Origin: Henriciella sp.
GTDB lineage: Bacteria; Pseudomonadota; Alphaproteobacteria; Caulobacterales; Hyphomonadaceae
Length of the DNA: 64,000 bases
Direction of reading: 5' to 3'
NCBI GenBank assembly: GCA_030066975.1
Contig: JASJAO010000017.1
Coordinates: forward strand, 1 to 64,000
Both the position numbers and the translations under genes were made by a program. Shown piece by piece: positions 7,706 to 16,111 of this stretch. The notes under the pieces were generated by a model. It did no database searches. It was not told where the DNA came from and saw only the letters and a program-made list of their open reading frames with translations. Position 1 is the stretch's first letter; every line of letters starts with the position of its first letter.

Positions 7706-9703
7706 CTACTCAAATTCAACCATAACTTCATCAGCCGCGACGCTGTCCCCGGCCCCGACATTGATCGCCTTCACACTGCCCTGGGCCTCAGCGCGGATGA
7801 TATTCTGCATTTTCATCGCTTCAACGATGCAAACCGCCTCGCCTTCCTCAACGATCTGGCCAACCTCAACATCAACGGACACGACCAGTCCCGGCATCGG
7901 AGAAATGATCAGCTTCGAAAGGTCAGGTTTTTCCTTTTCCGGCAGGCGCTGGTGTAACTCCGCAATGGCTGGGCTGCAAATCAGCGCCCGTCGGGTCACA
8001 CCCCGATGCATGACTTCAAAACCATCCGTTTCAATCGAGATTTTGACCGCGAAGGTCTCGCCGTCCAGGACACCTTCGAACAGCGGGTTGCCTGGGGTCC
8101 AGGCGCTCACCACACTATGCGACGCGCCATTGAGTTCAATCGCAGCCTGACCTTCGTTCAGATCCAGACTGATGGGCAAATAATCGTTCCCCAAGATCAC
8201 GACCCAGTTTTGTCGAAGAGGGGGCTGCGGGGCCATGCGTCCGTCGATTTGGCCCGCACGCTGGGTCATCACCCCGTGGGCAAAGGCCGCAGCTGCGACG
8301 AGGTACTCGACCTGCTTGGAGGTCGGCTCTGTCCCCTGAAAGCCCTCAGGAAATTCGTCCTTGATATAAGCGGTCGTGATATTGCCGGAGCGAAATCGTG
8401 TCTCGTCCATGACAGCGGCACAGAACGGGATATTGTCGCGAATGCCTTCAATGTGGAAACGATCAAGCGCCAGGGCCTGAACATCCAGCGCGTCATCTCG
8501 GGTGGCACCATGCGTGACGAGCTTGGCGATCATCGGATCATAGAACATCGAAATTTCATCGCCCTCGCGCACCCCGGAGTCCATGCGCACAGTGCCGCCT
8601 CCCAGGGGACCTTCAACCGGAGGCAGGAACCGCCTCAGACGGCCGATTGACGGCAAGAAATTGCGATAGGGATCTTCCGCATAGACCCGGCTCTCAATCG
8701 CCCAGCCATTAATCTTCAGATCTTTCTGTTTCAGAGCCAGTTTCTCGCCACAGGCAGACCGCAGCATCTGTTCGACGAGGTCAACGCCCGTGATCATCTC
8801 GGTTACCGGATGCTCAACCTGCAGACGTGTGTTCATTTCCAGGAAGTAAAAACTCTTGTCCTTGCCAGACGCAACAAATTCAACGGTTCCGGCGCTGTCA
8901 TAGTTTACAGCCTTGGCGAGGGCCACGGCCTGTTCGCCCATTTTCTTGCGGGTCGCCTCATCCAGCAAAGGCGACGGTGCTTCCTCCAGAACCTTCTGAT
9001 TGCGCCGCTGGATCGAGCATTCGCGCTCGAACAGATAGACGCAGTTTCCATGCTTGTCGCCCATCACCTGAATCTCGACATGGCGCGGTTCCAGGATGAA
9101 TTTTTCAATGAAAATGCGATCGTCTCCGAAGCTCGCCGTCGCCTCAGCCTTGACCGCCGGATAGCCTTCTTCGACATCCCTATCGTCATACGCGATGCGA
9201 ATCCCTTTGCCGCCGCCGCCTGCGGACGCCTTGATCATGACGGGATACCCGATCTCTTTGGAGATCTTCACCGCTTCTTCAGTGCTTTCAATCAGCCCCA
9301 TATGGCCCGGAACAGTGGAGACACCCGCCTCGGCAGCAAGCTTCTTGGAGCTGATTTTATCACCCATCGCCTCAATCGCGTGGGGGTTTGGACCAATGAA
9401 GGCAATCTTTTCCTTTTCCAAGCGCTTTGCGAACTCTGCATTCTCCGAAAGAAACCCAAAACCTGGGTGTACGGCCTCTGCTCCGGTCTGTTTCACCGCC
9501 TCCACAATCTTATCCATAACGAGATACGATTCCGCAGCCGGCGATGGTCCAATATGAACAGATTCATCCGCCATTTCGACGGCCATCGATCCTGCATCTG
9601 CGTCGGAATAGACAACGACGGTCTTCACGCCCAATTTTCTGCAAGTCTTGATCACCCGAACTGCAATTTCACCGCGATTCGCGATCAGGATTTTGTTGAA
9701 CAT
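7706..9703 (-). CDS. pccA: Acetyl/propionyl-CoA carboxylase alpha subunit (PccA-like)
   Basis: Biotin-dependent carboxylase subunit of 665 residues. The biotin carboxylase domain starts ILIANRGEIAVRVI, with the glycine-rich ATP loop KASAGGGGKGIRI and the EMNTRLQVEHPVTE signature. A middle BT-type region follows, then a C-terminal biotinyl domain with EAMKMQN, whose biotinylated lysine is K631. Length and C-terminal fusion fit propionyl-CoA carboxylase alpha (propionate, odd-chain and branched-chain degradation); methylcrotonyl- or geranyl-CoA carboxylase alpha subunits are close alternatives. The beta subunit and methylmalonyl-CoA genes are not in the window. Confidence 0.88.
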   Translation of the reverse strand: MFNKILIANRGEIAVRVIKTCRKLGVKTVVVYSDADAGSMAVEMADESVHIGPSPAAESYLVMDKIVEAVKQTGAEAVHPGFGFLSENAEFAKRLEKEKIAFIGPNPHAIEAMGDKISSKKLAAEAGVSTVPGHMGLIESTEEAVKISKEIGYPVMIKASAGGGGKGIRIAYDDRDVEEGYPAVKAEATASFGDDRIFIEKFILEPRHVEIQVMGDKHGNCVYLFERECSIQRRNQKVLEEAPSPLLDEATRKKMGEQAVALAKAVNYDSAGTVEFVASGKDKSFYFLEMNTRLQVEHPVTEMITGVDLVEQMLRSACGEKLALKQKDLKINGWAIESRVYAEDPYRNFLPSIGRLRRFLPPVEGPLGGGTVRMDSGVREGDEISMFYDPMIAKLVTHGATRDDALDVQALALDRFHIEGIRDNIPFCAAVMDETRFRSGNITTAYIKDEFPEGFQGTEPTSKQVEYLVAAAAFAHGVMTQRAGQIDGRMAPQPPLRQNWVVILGNDYLPISLDLNEGQAAIELNGASHSVVSAWTPGNPLFEGVLDGETFAVKISIETDGFEVMHRGVTRRALICSPAIAELHQRLPEKEKPDLSKLIISPMPGLVVSVDVEVGQIVEEGEAVCIVEAMKMQNIIRAEAQGSVKAINVGAGDSVAADEVMVEFE

Positions 9704-9808
9704 TTAGAGGCCCCTAGATACGTCGCTAATTCTAGGTGCTCGACTTACGACCTACCCGGGAACTTGTCGAGTTGTCCCAGGGAGAAGACGAGATCTGGAC
9801 TGTGCGGA

Positions 9809-10225
9809 TCAGTCTTCATCTCGAAAGCCGGCTTCGACCTCGGATTCGAAGGCCCGAATACGTGACGTCAGCGACACCAGGAACGCAGTCGACCAGCCAA
9901 TCATCAGGAATCCGTTGGCCGACTCTGCGGCCGCCAGCATCCGCCAGCCCGTCTCCAGATATACATCCCCGTAACCAACCGTTGTGAATGTCGTTGTTGA
10001 GAAATAAAGCGCGGCCTCAACCGTCTCAAATTGATCGAGCCAGAGATACACGACGGCATACATCCAGATTTGGATCGCGTGGAGACAGAACAGGCCAACA
10101 ACAATGCCAACAATGGTGATCCCTTGCCACATCGTCCCCGCCATCCGGTCTGGGTTACGCATAAACCCGCGGCGCATCACCCAGGACAGCCCGACCAGCC
10201 CGGCAAAGTGAACCGCGGACGTCAT
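9809..10225 (-). CDS. Two-TM potassium channel family protein
   Basis: Small ion channel with the K+ selectivity filter TTVGYGD between two membrane helices. It has a pore helix (ETVEAALYFSTTTF) and a helix after the filter (NGFLMIGWSTAFLVSL). No regulatory RCK/TrkA domain is visible, so it is of the short, unregulated type. From ATG 10225 it is 138 residues. The frame stays open upstream to the stop of the preceding gene and encodes a hydrophobic stretch (ANLALSALLIA) that would complete the first helix, so a non-ATG start such as CTG 10267 behind AGAGGA is possible. Confidence 0.8.
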   Translation of the reverse strand: MTSAVHFAGLVGLSWVMRRGFMRNPDRMAGTMWQGITIVGIVVGLFCLHAIQIWMYAVVYLWLDQFETVEAALYFSTTTFTTVGYGDVYLETGWRMLAAAESANGFLMIGWSTAFLVSLTSRIRAFESEVEAGFRDED

Positions 10226-10279
10226 CGCAATCAGAAGCGCAGAAAGAGCTAGGTTGGCGGTAAGCAGATCGAGATCCTC

Positions 10280-11227
10280 TTATGCCGCTATTGTCAGCCC
10301 GTGCGCGAAGCCGGGCGCTTCACGAGCCAGAAAATCAAGCAGTGCCCGTTCCGCCGGGCTGATTTTGTCGTCACCGCCAATCTGCCGGATCAGCCAGCCA
10401 TGCTCTTCCGAAGTCACTTTTTCAGCCTGGCGGAGCGCAGCATCATTTGCAGCCATTCGGGCCTTTGCGGCCTTTCGGCCATCATAAGTGATCTTCTGAA
10501 ACCAGCTCCCATCGGCAAATGAGGCAACCATTCGTCCAAAAACGCCCGCAACGCCGCCGCTGCTTTGCTCAAGCCACTGTTCGCGAGACAGGGCGTCAGC
10601 CTCGGTCACTGGATCGGGATGTGACCGAGCCATAAGATGGTTGCCAATCGCGCGGGCAAACATGTCGTTCCAGGATATGTGATTTTTGGCAAATGCTATG
10701 GAATCGTTGGTCTCAAACAAGACTCTCGCTTCGTACTGGCTTATCCAGACATTATCCTCGCCGGCTGGCGCGCTGAGAACACGGCGCATCCGGTCGACCA
10801 TATCAGAATTGGCCTGTCCGTTGGCTTTGATACGCTCCGCCACGGCTTGCAGCGCAAAACGAGACAGCGACAACGGCGCGCCTTCGGCATAACGCAGCAC
10901 GTTCAGCAAAAGATCGATCTCCCGCAAAGTCGGGGTTTCACCATCTTGCGATACTTGCCCGAGCAGCCAATCGGCTTCCTCATCCGTGACCCAGCCTTGT
11001 GGCGGTTCCCGGGTCAAAAGAAAATCCTTGATCGCTTCCTCAAAACGCGCGTCCCAAAGCGGATCCGATTCACTCAGCAACTCATTCAGCCGAAAAAGCG
11101 CTTCCGCTTCGCCACGACTGACAATTCCGTCTGAATACACATCGTCGACGATGCGGCGGGCCTCCGATTCCGACATCTCACCAAGTTTGGCAAAACGCGC
11201 CAACACAATCTGCAAATCCTGATTCAT
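10280..11227 (-). CDS. Hypothetical protein, acidic and helical
   Basis: About 315 residues, soluble, rich in Glu, Ala, Asp and Arg, with no signal peptide or membrane segment. Repeated patterns such as DDVYSDGIVSRGEAEALF and GGDDKISPAERALLDFL recall the acidic TerB/EF-hand-like helical repeats found in alphaproteobacteria, but I cannot assign a family. ATG 11227 has a GAGGT about ten bases upstream and is preferred over the in-frame ATG 11260. It ends just before the K+ channel gene, whose frame opens directly after this stop, so the two are probably one transcript. Confidence 0.7.
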   Translation of the reverse strand: MNQDLQIVLARFAKLGEMSESEARRIVDDVYSDGIVSRGEAEALFRLNELLSESDPLWDARFEEAIKDFLLTREPPQGWVTDEEADWLLGQVSQDGETPTLREIDLLLNVLRYAEGAPLSLSRFALQAVAERIKANGQANSDMVDRMRRVLSAPAGEDNVWISQYEARVLFETNDSIAFAKNHISWNDMFARAIGNHLMARSHPDPVTEADALSREQWLEQSSGGVAGVFGRMVASFADGSWFQKITYDGRKAAKARMAANDAALRQAEKVTSEEHGWLIRQIGGDDKISPAERALLDFLAREAPGFAHGLTIAA

Positions 11228-11322
11228 GCCAAAACGACCTCGCAAACGTTTTTCTGTCATTCACCCAGAATGACAGGAAGCCGTTGCCAAGGGGTTACGA
11301 GCCGGGCCGTATCGAATTTGCG

Positions 11323-11733
11323 CTATCGAATGTGGAGAAACTTGGCGAACAAATGCAGGAGCTCGCGTGGCATATTTGACGGCAACAAGGCATCAACAGG
11401 GTCGTCCCTGCGCACCACCATACTGGCCGCACCGACCCGGTCGTCCACACGATAGTAGTTCATGGACCAGTCCGGAAACGCTCTGGACATCACGGGCTCT
11501 CCGACGATTTGCACAATGCCGGAATGGCGCGGATCACGAAGGATACGCGCATATATGTCTCGCACTTCCTGCTCGTCTCCCTCAAGGGCTTGCATAAAGC
11601 TGCGATCATTGTGCGCCAGAAATCCAGTGATATAGCGCTCATAATTGTTCGACTGCGAAACATCGAGAATCGAACCGATCTGAGGCGGATCAAGCCTATC
11701 ACTGGCTGTGCTTACATATACAAGGCGATACAT
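11323..11733 (-). CDS. Stand-alone BLUF-domain blue-light photoreceptor
   Basis: A 136-residue FAD-binding BLUF protein. Y6, N30, Q48, W89 and M91 have exactly the spacing of AppA Y21, N45, Q63, W104 and M106, the residues of the flavin photocycle. The motifs ITGFLAH, FMQALEG, DPRHSGI and FPDWSM are all present. There is no fused output domain (EAL, cyclase), so it belongs to the short BLUF type that signals through protein partners. Neighbours are a helical unknown and a K+ channel on the same strand, and map on the other. The partner is not apparent. Confidence 0.92.
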   Translation of the reverse strand: MYRLVYVSTASDRLDPPQIGSILDVSQSNNYERYITGFLAHNDRSFMQALEGDEQEVRDIYARILRDPRHSGIVQIVGEPVMSRAFPDWSMNYYRVDDRVGAASMVVRRDDPVDALLPSNMPRELLHLFAKFLHIR

Positions 11734-11958
11734 CGTCGAAATCCATCCAAGTCTTGCAGAATATGGCGTTGCAGCATTTTTGGCTCAATGACTTGCAAGC
11801 AGAGCGTGCTTGATCGGCAGCGTTAGTCGCCCTTCACGATATGTTCCATTGAACTGGATGACTTAATCGCTGGCTGTGATAGACTTTTGCCTAATCATTG
11901 CTGACAGGTGGAAATCATCCCATATCCATCGTCAGTGTATCAATATGAGGTCGAACCG

Positions 11959-12786
11959 ATGACACTTGCAGACGCTGACATCATGATGCCCATGCGCACC
12001 GGCGAGATTCGCATCCATGATGAAGAAGGCTTCGAAGGCATGCGGCGCGCGGGGCGTCTGGTCGCCGAATGCCTCGATATGCTGGTGCCCGAAGTCCAGC
12101 CAGGGGTGACCACAGCCCATATCGACAATCTGATCCGGGAATTTGTACTCGACCATGGTGCCCAGTCGGCGACGATTGGCTATCGCGGCTATCGCCACGC
12201 ATCATGTATTTCTCTGAACCATGTCATCTGCCACGGCATTCCGGGTGATCGCATGTTCAAAGACGGGGACATTGCCAATATCGACGTCACCGTGATTGTC
12301 GATGGCTGGCATGGTGATCATTCTCGCATGTACGCCTCCGGCACGCCCAAACGGAAGGCGGAACGCCTGATGGACGTGACCTATGAAGCGCTAATGGCTG
12401 GGATAGCAGCAGTGAAGCCAGGCGCGCGCTTCGGCGACATCGGCGCAGCCATTTCGGAAATCGCACGCCGTAACCGGTTCTCGGTGGTTAAGGATTTCTG
12501 CGGGCACGGTCTTGGACGGCTGTTCCATGACGAACCCAATGTCGTACATTCCGCGCGTGCTGGAACCGGGCCAGAGCTTGAACAAGGCATGTTCTTCACA
12601 ATCGAGCCGATGCTCAACATTGGCCGGAAAGATGCCGCTATCCTGAAAGATGGCTGGACGGCTGTGACACGGGATCGGCAGCTTTCCGCTCAGTTTGAGC
12701 ATTCGGTCGGTGTCACGGCGGACGGTGTTGAGATTTTCACCGCCTCACCGAAAGGCCTCCACACACCGCATACGGTTGGCGCGTGA
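11959..12786 (+). CDS. map: Type I methionine aminopeptidase
   Basis: Removes the N-terminal methionine from nascent proteins. The five metal ligands D109, D120, H183, E216 and E247 (from ATG 11959) are spaced 11, 63, 33 and 31 residues apart, the same as in E. coli MetAP. The motifs NIDVTV, GDHSRM, GHGLG, TIEPM and QFEHSV are all present. ATG 11959 is preceded by GAGGTC at 7 nt, so it is preferred over the GTG at 11908, which lacks a ribosome-binding site. The stop overlaps the GTG start of radC by 4 nt, indicating translational coupling. Confidence 0.95.
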   Translation: MTLADADIMMPMRTGEIRIHDEEGFEGMRRAGRLVAECLDMLVPEVQPGVTTAHIDNLIREFVLDHGAQSATIGYRGYRHASCISLNHVICHGIPGDRMFKDGDIANIDVTVIVDGWHGDHSRMYASGTPKRKAERLMDVTYEALMAGIAAVKPGARFGDIGAAISEIARRNRFSVVKDFCGHGLGRLFHDEPNVVHSARAGTGPELEQGMFFTIEPMLNIGRKDAAILKDGWTAVTRDRQLSAQFEHSVGVTADGVEIFTASPKGLHTPHTVGA

Positions 12787-13475
12787 GCGCAGGCTCAAAC
12801 ACCAAACCCCATTGGCAAGGCCATCGCGATCGACTGCGCACAAAGCTCATCACGCGCGGAGCCAATGCGCTTGAAGACTACGAACTGCTTGAGACGCTGC
12901 TGTTTGCCTTCATCCCACGCCGGGATGTGAAGCCGGTCTCCAAGGCGCTGCTGACCCGTTTCGGCTCCCTCTCGGCTGTGCTTGCCGCTGATCCCGCCGA
13001 TCTGATCAGCGTCAACGGCGTTGGCGAGACCGTCGCCGCCTATATCAAGGCAACGAGAGAGATTGGAACCCGCGCTGCACGCGAGGAAATCCAGGTCCGC
13101 CCGATCATTTCAAGCTGGACCGCTTTGCTCGCCTATGTGCGCAGTCAGCTCCAGCACGAGGATCGGGAACAGTTTCGCGTTATGTTTCTGGATCGCAAGA
13201 ACCAACTCATCGCCGACGAGCTAATGAATCAAGGCACCGTCGATCATGCGCCGGTCTATCCGCGAGAAATTGCCAGACGCGCCCTGGAACTGTCGGCAAG
13301 CGCCCTGATCCTGGTGCACAATCATCCAAGCGGAGATCCCAGTCCGTCGCGAGCAGACATCGATATGACAAGAGAGATCATGGACGCTCTGATGCCACTT
13401 GAGATCACCGTCCACGATCACCTGATTGCCGCGCGCGGGGGTGTCACGAGCTTCAAAACGCAAGGTCTGATCTAG
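12783..13475 (+). CDS. radC: RadC family JAMM-motif protein
   Basis: A 230-residue protein with an N-terminal helix-hairpin-helix-like region (SVNGVGETVAAYI, 76-88) and a C-terminal MPN/JAMM metalloprotease-like fold. The metal motif is H179-x-H181-PSGD with D192, ten residues after the second histidine. RadC is widely annotated as DNA repair, but its biochemical role is unsettled. It starts with GTG inside the map stop codon (GTGA overlap), a frequent alphaproteobacterial arrangement. Confidence 0.93.
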   Translation: MSAGSNTKPHWQGHRDRLRTKLITRGANALEDYELLETLLFAFIPRRDVKPVSKALLTRFGSLSAVLAADPADLISVNGVGETVAAYIKATREIGTRAAREEIQVRPIISSWTALLAYVRSQLQHEDREQFRVMFLDRKNQLIADELMNQGTVDHAPVYPREIARRALELSASALILVHNHPSGDPSPSRADIDMTREIMDALMPLEITVHDHLIAARGGVTSFKTQGLI

Positions 13476-13544
13476 GGTTAGATAAAGGGCTGGACACAAG
13501 CTAGGTCCGCTATCAGTCTGCCTCTTAAAAATAAGGAGGAAACC

Positions 13545-14492
13545 ATGAAGAAGATCGCCGCCCTAATGACCGCAGCGCTCAGCCTGGTGTGCATGGCTTG
13601 CGCGCAAGACCAGGCGTCTGAAACCAACACGTGGTTTCCATCAAAGTACGGCCCAGATGACCGACTGGGGGCTCTGAACAATCTCACCGCTGAGAAAACG
13701 GCCAGAGCAGCTGCTCTGATTACCACCGGAAAGACCTATGCCCTTGGTATGATTACCGGACGAGACACACCCGCCTACGGCCCGCGTGAATATGACGTTA
13801 CCGTTTTACAGCTGTCGGACGGCTCGGGCACGCCACTTGGCGAAAATCTCGCCACCGGAAATGATGATGTTCTCGACACTTCCGTTGGAATTGGCAGCCA
13901 GATCGACGGCCTCGGCCATATGGGGATCAATCATCGCTACTATAATGGTGTTCCGGTGTCAGACTTCGTGGCCACGGATGGCCTGACGCAATTTGGCACC
14001 CACCAACTACCGCCGATTGCTACGCGTGGCATTCTCCTTGACATGACGAAAACATTTGGCGATCCGGTTCCGGATGGTCAGGCGTTCAACCGCGCCGAAA
14101 TTGATGCCGCGGCTGCTGCCGCTGGTGTCACAATTGAATCCGGTGATGTCGTTATTTTTCATACCGGGAAGATGAAAGCGACCGCAGGACAGACCACGCT
14201 CTCTCCCGGACAAGCCGGACCAGGTGTCGAAGGCGCACAATATCTTGCTGATCTTGGCGTCGTTGCCGTTGGTGCAGACAATTGGGCGCTCGAGGTGATT
14301 CCGTTTGAAAACGATGCCCGCCCCTTCGATGTACACCTGACGCTGCTCGCCAAGAACGGTGTCTACATCCTCGAAAACATGGTCACTGAGGATCTCGCTG
14401 CAGACAATGTCACAGAGTTTTTCTTTTCTCTGGGCGTGCCGCGGCTCGAAGGCACTGTGCAGGCCATCATCAATCCTGTCGCCATCAAGTAA
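13545..14492 (+). CDS. Exported cyclase-family (kynurenine formamidase-like) hydrolase
   Basis: A 315-residue protein with an N-terminal signal sequence (MKKIAALMTAALSL, then CMACAQ), possibly a lipoprotein although the lipobox is imperfect. The body matches the Cyclase family (PF04199): GPDDRLGALNN near the start, the metal-site variant SQIDGLGHMGI, and DVVIFHTGK. Family members are Mn/Zn hydrolases of cyclic or aryl amides such as N-formylkynurenine or isatin. An AAGGAGG box precedes the ATG. Two MFS transporters follow, suggesting that a periplasmic hydrolysis product is imported. The substrate is unknown. Confidence 0.82.
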   Translation: MKKIAALMTAALSLVCMACAQDQASETNTWFPSKYGPDDRLGALNNLTAEKTARAAALITTGKTYALGMITGRDTPAYGPREYDVTVLQLSDGSGTPLGENLATGNDDVLDTSVGIGSQIDGLGHMGINHRYYNGVPVSDFVATDGLTQFGTHQLPPIATRGILLDMTKTFGDPVPDGQAFNRAEIDAAAAAAGVTIESGDVVIFHTGKMKATAGQTTLSPGQAGPGVEGAQYLADLGVVAVGADNWALEVIPFENDARPFDVHLTLLAKNGVYILENMVTEDLAADNVTEFFFSLGVPRLEGTVQAIINPVAIK

Positions 14493-14601
14493 TTTACACA
14501 CTGCCGCCGCGAAAAGGCTTGCCCCACTTTGCGGCGGCGCTACCGTGAGCCCGATAACACAATGGTGCTGACAGCAACGCCTTACCGATGGGAGCAACTT
14601 G

Positions 14602-16032
14602 ATGAGTGATAGTGCAGGTACGGCAGCGGTGGCCAGCGGCCAGAGTTATGCCAGTTTCGAATACCGAACTTATGTGCTCATCACTCTTACCATTGTATAC
14701 ACGTTCAACTTCATTGATCGGATCCTGATCAGCGTCGTCAGCGTCCCCATTATCAACGAGTTCGAACTGTCTCAGTTTCAGTTCGGCCTCCTGTCCGGCA
14801 TAGGCTTTGCGCTGTTCTACACGTTGCTGGGAATCCCCATCGCCAACCTGTCAGAGAAGATGAGCCGCAAGCTGATCATCGGGGTTTGCGTCATACTCTG
14901 GTCACTCGCCACGGTACTATGCGGCTTTGCCACCGGATTTGTGACGCTTCTCCTCGCAAGAATGCTGGTCGGCATTGGCGAGGCAGGCTGTACGCCCCCC
15001 GCGAACTCGATGATCAGCGACTATTATGCTCCGGTAGCCCGCCCGACAGCGCTTGGCATCTACGCTATGGGTGTAACAGCTGGCGGCGTCCTGGCCCAAT
15101 TGTTTGGGGGCTTCATCCTCGAAATCTTCACCTGGCGCGAAGCCTTTATCTATGTCGGGGCCCCCGGGATCGTGATCGGAATATTGGTGCTCCTTACAAT
15201 TAAAGAGCCGCCGCGCGGCTACAGCGACCCGCCAACCGCAGAAAAGCCGGAAAAGGCCAGTTTTGGCGAGGCGCTTAGCGAGATTTTCTCTAAACGGACC
15301 TTCTGGGTGATGACGACAGGCGCGACCATCGCCGCATTTGCCGGTTATGCACTGGTCGGTCTCCAGCCTCAGCATGTCGTCTTCACGCACGAGTTCACGC
15401 CCGGGCAAACCGCCATCATGTTCATGGCGCCAGTGGGTCTTGCCGGGACGTTTGGAGCCTTCCTCGGCGGCTATCTGACCCAGCAGGCGTCGAAGTCTTC
15501 AGCCACCGCTGCAACCTGGGTTCCCGGTTTGGCATTTTTACTTTGCGCGCCTGTCTATGCGAGCGCATTTCTGGCAGGGCATCACGTCCCGATGCTCATT
15601 CTGATGATGATCGCCGGCCTGCTGCAATACTTCTATCTCGGTGCTCAATACAATATCGCCCAAGCTGTCGTCAGCTTGCGGGTTCGCGCAACGTCGATTG
15701 CGATTCTGCTCTTCGTGGTGAACCTCATCGGCTACGGCGTTGGCCCGCCAGCCATGGGCATTATTGCCGACAATCTGACCACCAGTTGGATCGCCAGCAG
15801 CGCATATGCCGGTGAAATCGCCGCAACGTGCAGCATCGCCGACCCTAACCTGTCTCCGGAACTGGTTGATGCGTGTCGAGACGCACGCGCATATGGCGTA
15901 AAATGGGCCTGCGTGACGGCGACAGGCCTGTTCCTGCTGGCCTCACTGTTCTTCCTGCTGTCGGGGCGCTCCTTCGTCGGTGATCTTTACGTCAATCAGT
16001 CCTCCCAGAAGCAAGAGGAGAGCCACGCCTAG
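14602..16032 (+). CDS. MFS transporter, Spinster-like
   Basis: About 476 residues with 12 predicted membrane helices. The early motif YTFNFIDRILISVVS and the loop GEAGCTPPANSMISDYY are typical of the Spinster-type MFS group found in alphaproteobacteria. Start ATG 14602 is chosen over the TTG at 14599. It is a paralogue of the next gene. The substrate is not deducible; the neighbouring exported cyclase suggests an aromatic or amide-derived compound. The 109-bp gap before it contains an 8-bp inverted repeat without a T-run. Confidence 0.85.
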   Translation: MSDSAGTAAVASGQSYASFEYRTYVLITLTIVYTFNFIDRILISVVSVPIINEFELSQFQFGLLSGIGFALFYTLLGIPIANLSEKMSRKLIIGVCVILWSLATVLCGFATGFVTLLLARMLVGIGEAGCTPPANSMISDYYAPVARPTALGIYAMGVTAGGVLAQLFGGFILEIFTWREAFIYVGAPGIVIGILVLLTIKEPPRGYSDPPTAEKPEKASFGEALSEIFSKRTFWVMTTGATIAAFAGYALVGLQPQHVVFTHEFTPGQTAIMFMAPVGLAGTFGAFLGGYLTQQASKSSATAATWVPGLAFLLCAPVYASAFLAGHHVPMLILMMIAGLLQYFYLGAQYNIAQAVVSLRVRATSIAILLFVVNLIGYGVGPPAMGIIADNLTTSWIASSAYAGEIAATCSIADPNLSPELVDACRDARAYGVKWACVTATGLFLLASLFFLLSGRSFVGDLYVNQSSQKQEESHA

Positions 16033-16111
16033 CTCAACAATTCAGTTCTGCGGTCACGCCTAAAGCTCGCAACAGACGAGCTCAGCACGCAGAGTGTCGG
16101 AGGAAACATTA

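Noticed and set aside
8810-9865. Long plus-strand open frame (351 codons) opposite pccA
   Set aside because: It is the antisense of a well-conserved carboxylase; its translation shows no domain and it arises from GC-rich codon bias.
14505-14545. GCCGCCGC/GCGGCGGC inverted repeat as terminator after the cyclase gene
   Set aside because: The loop is over 20 nt and there is no T-run, so it is not a convincing intrinsic terminator.
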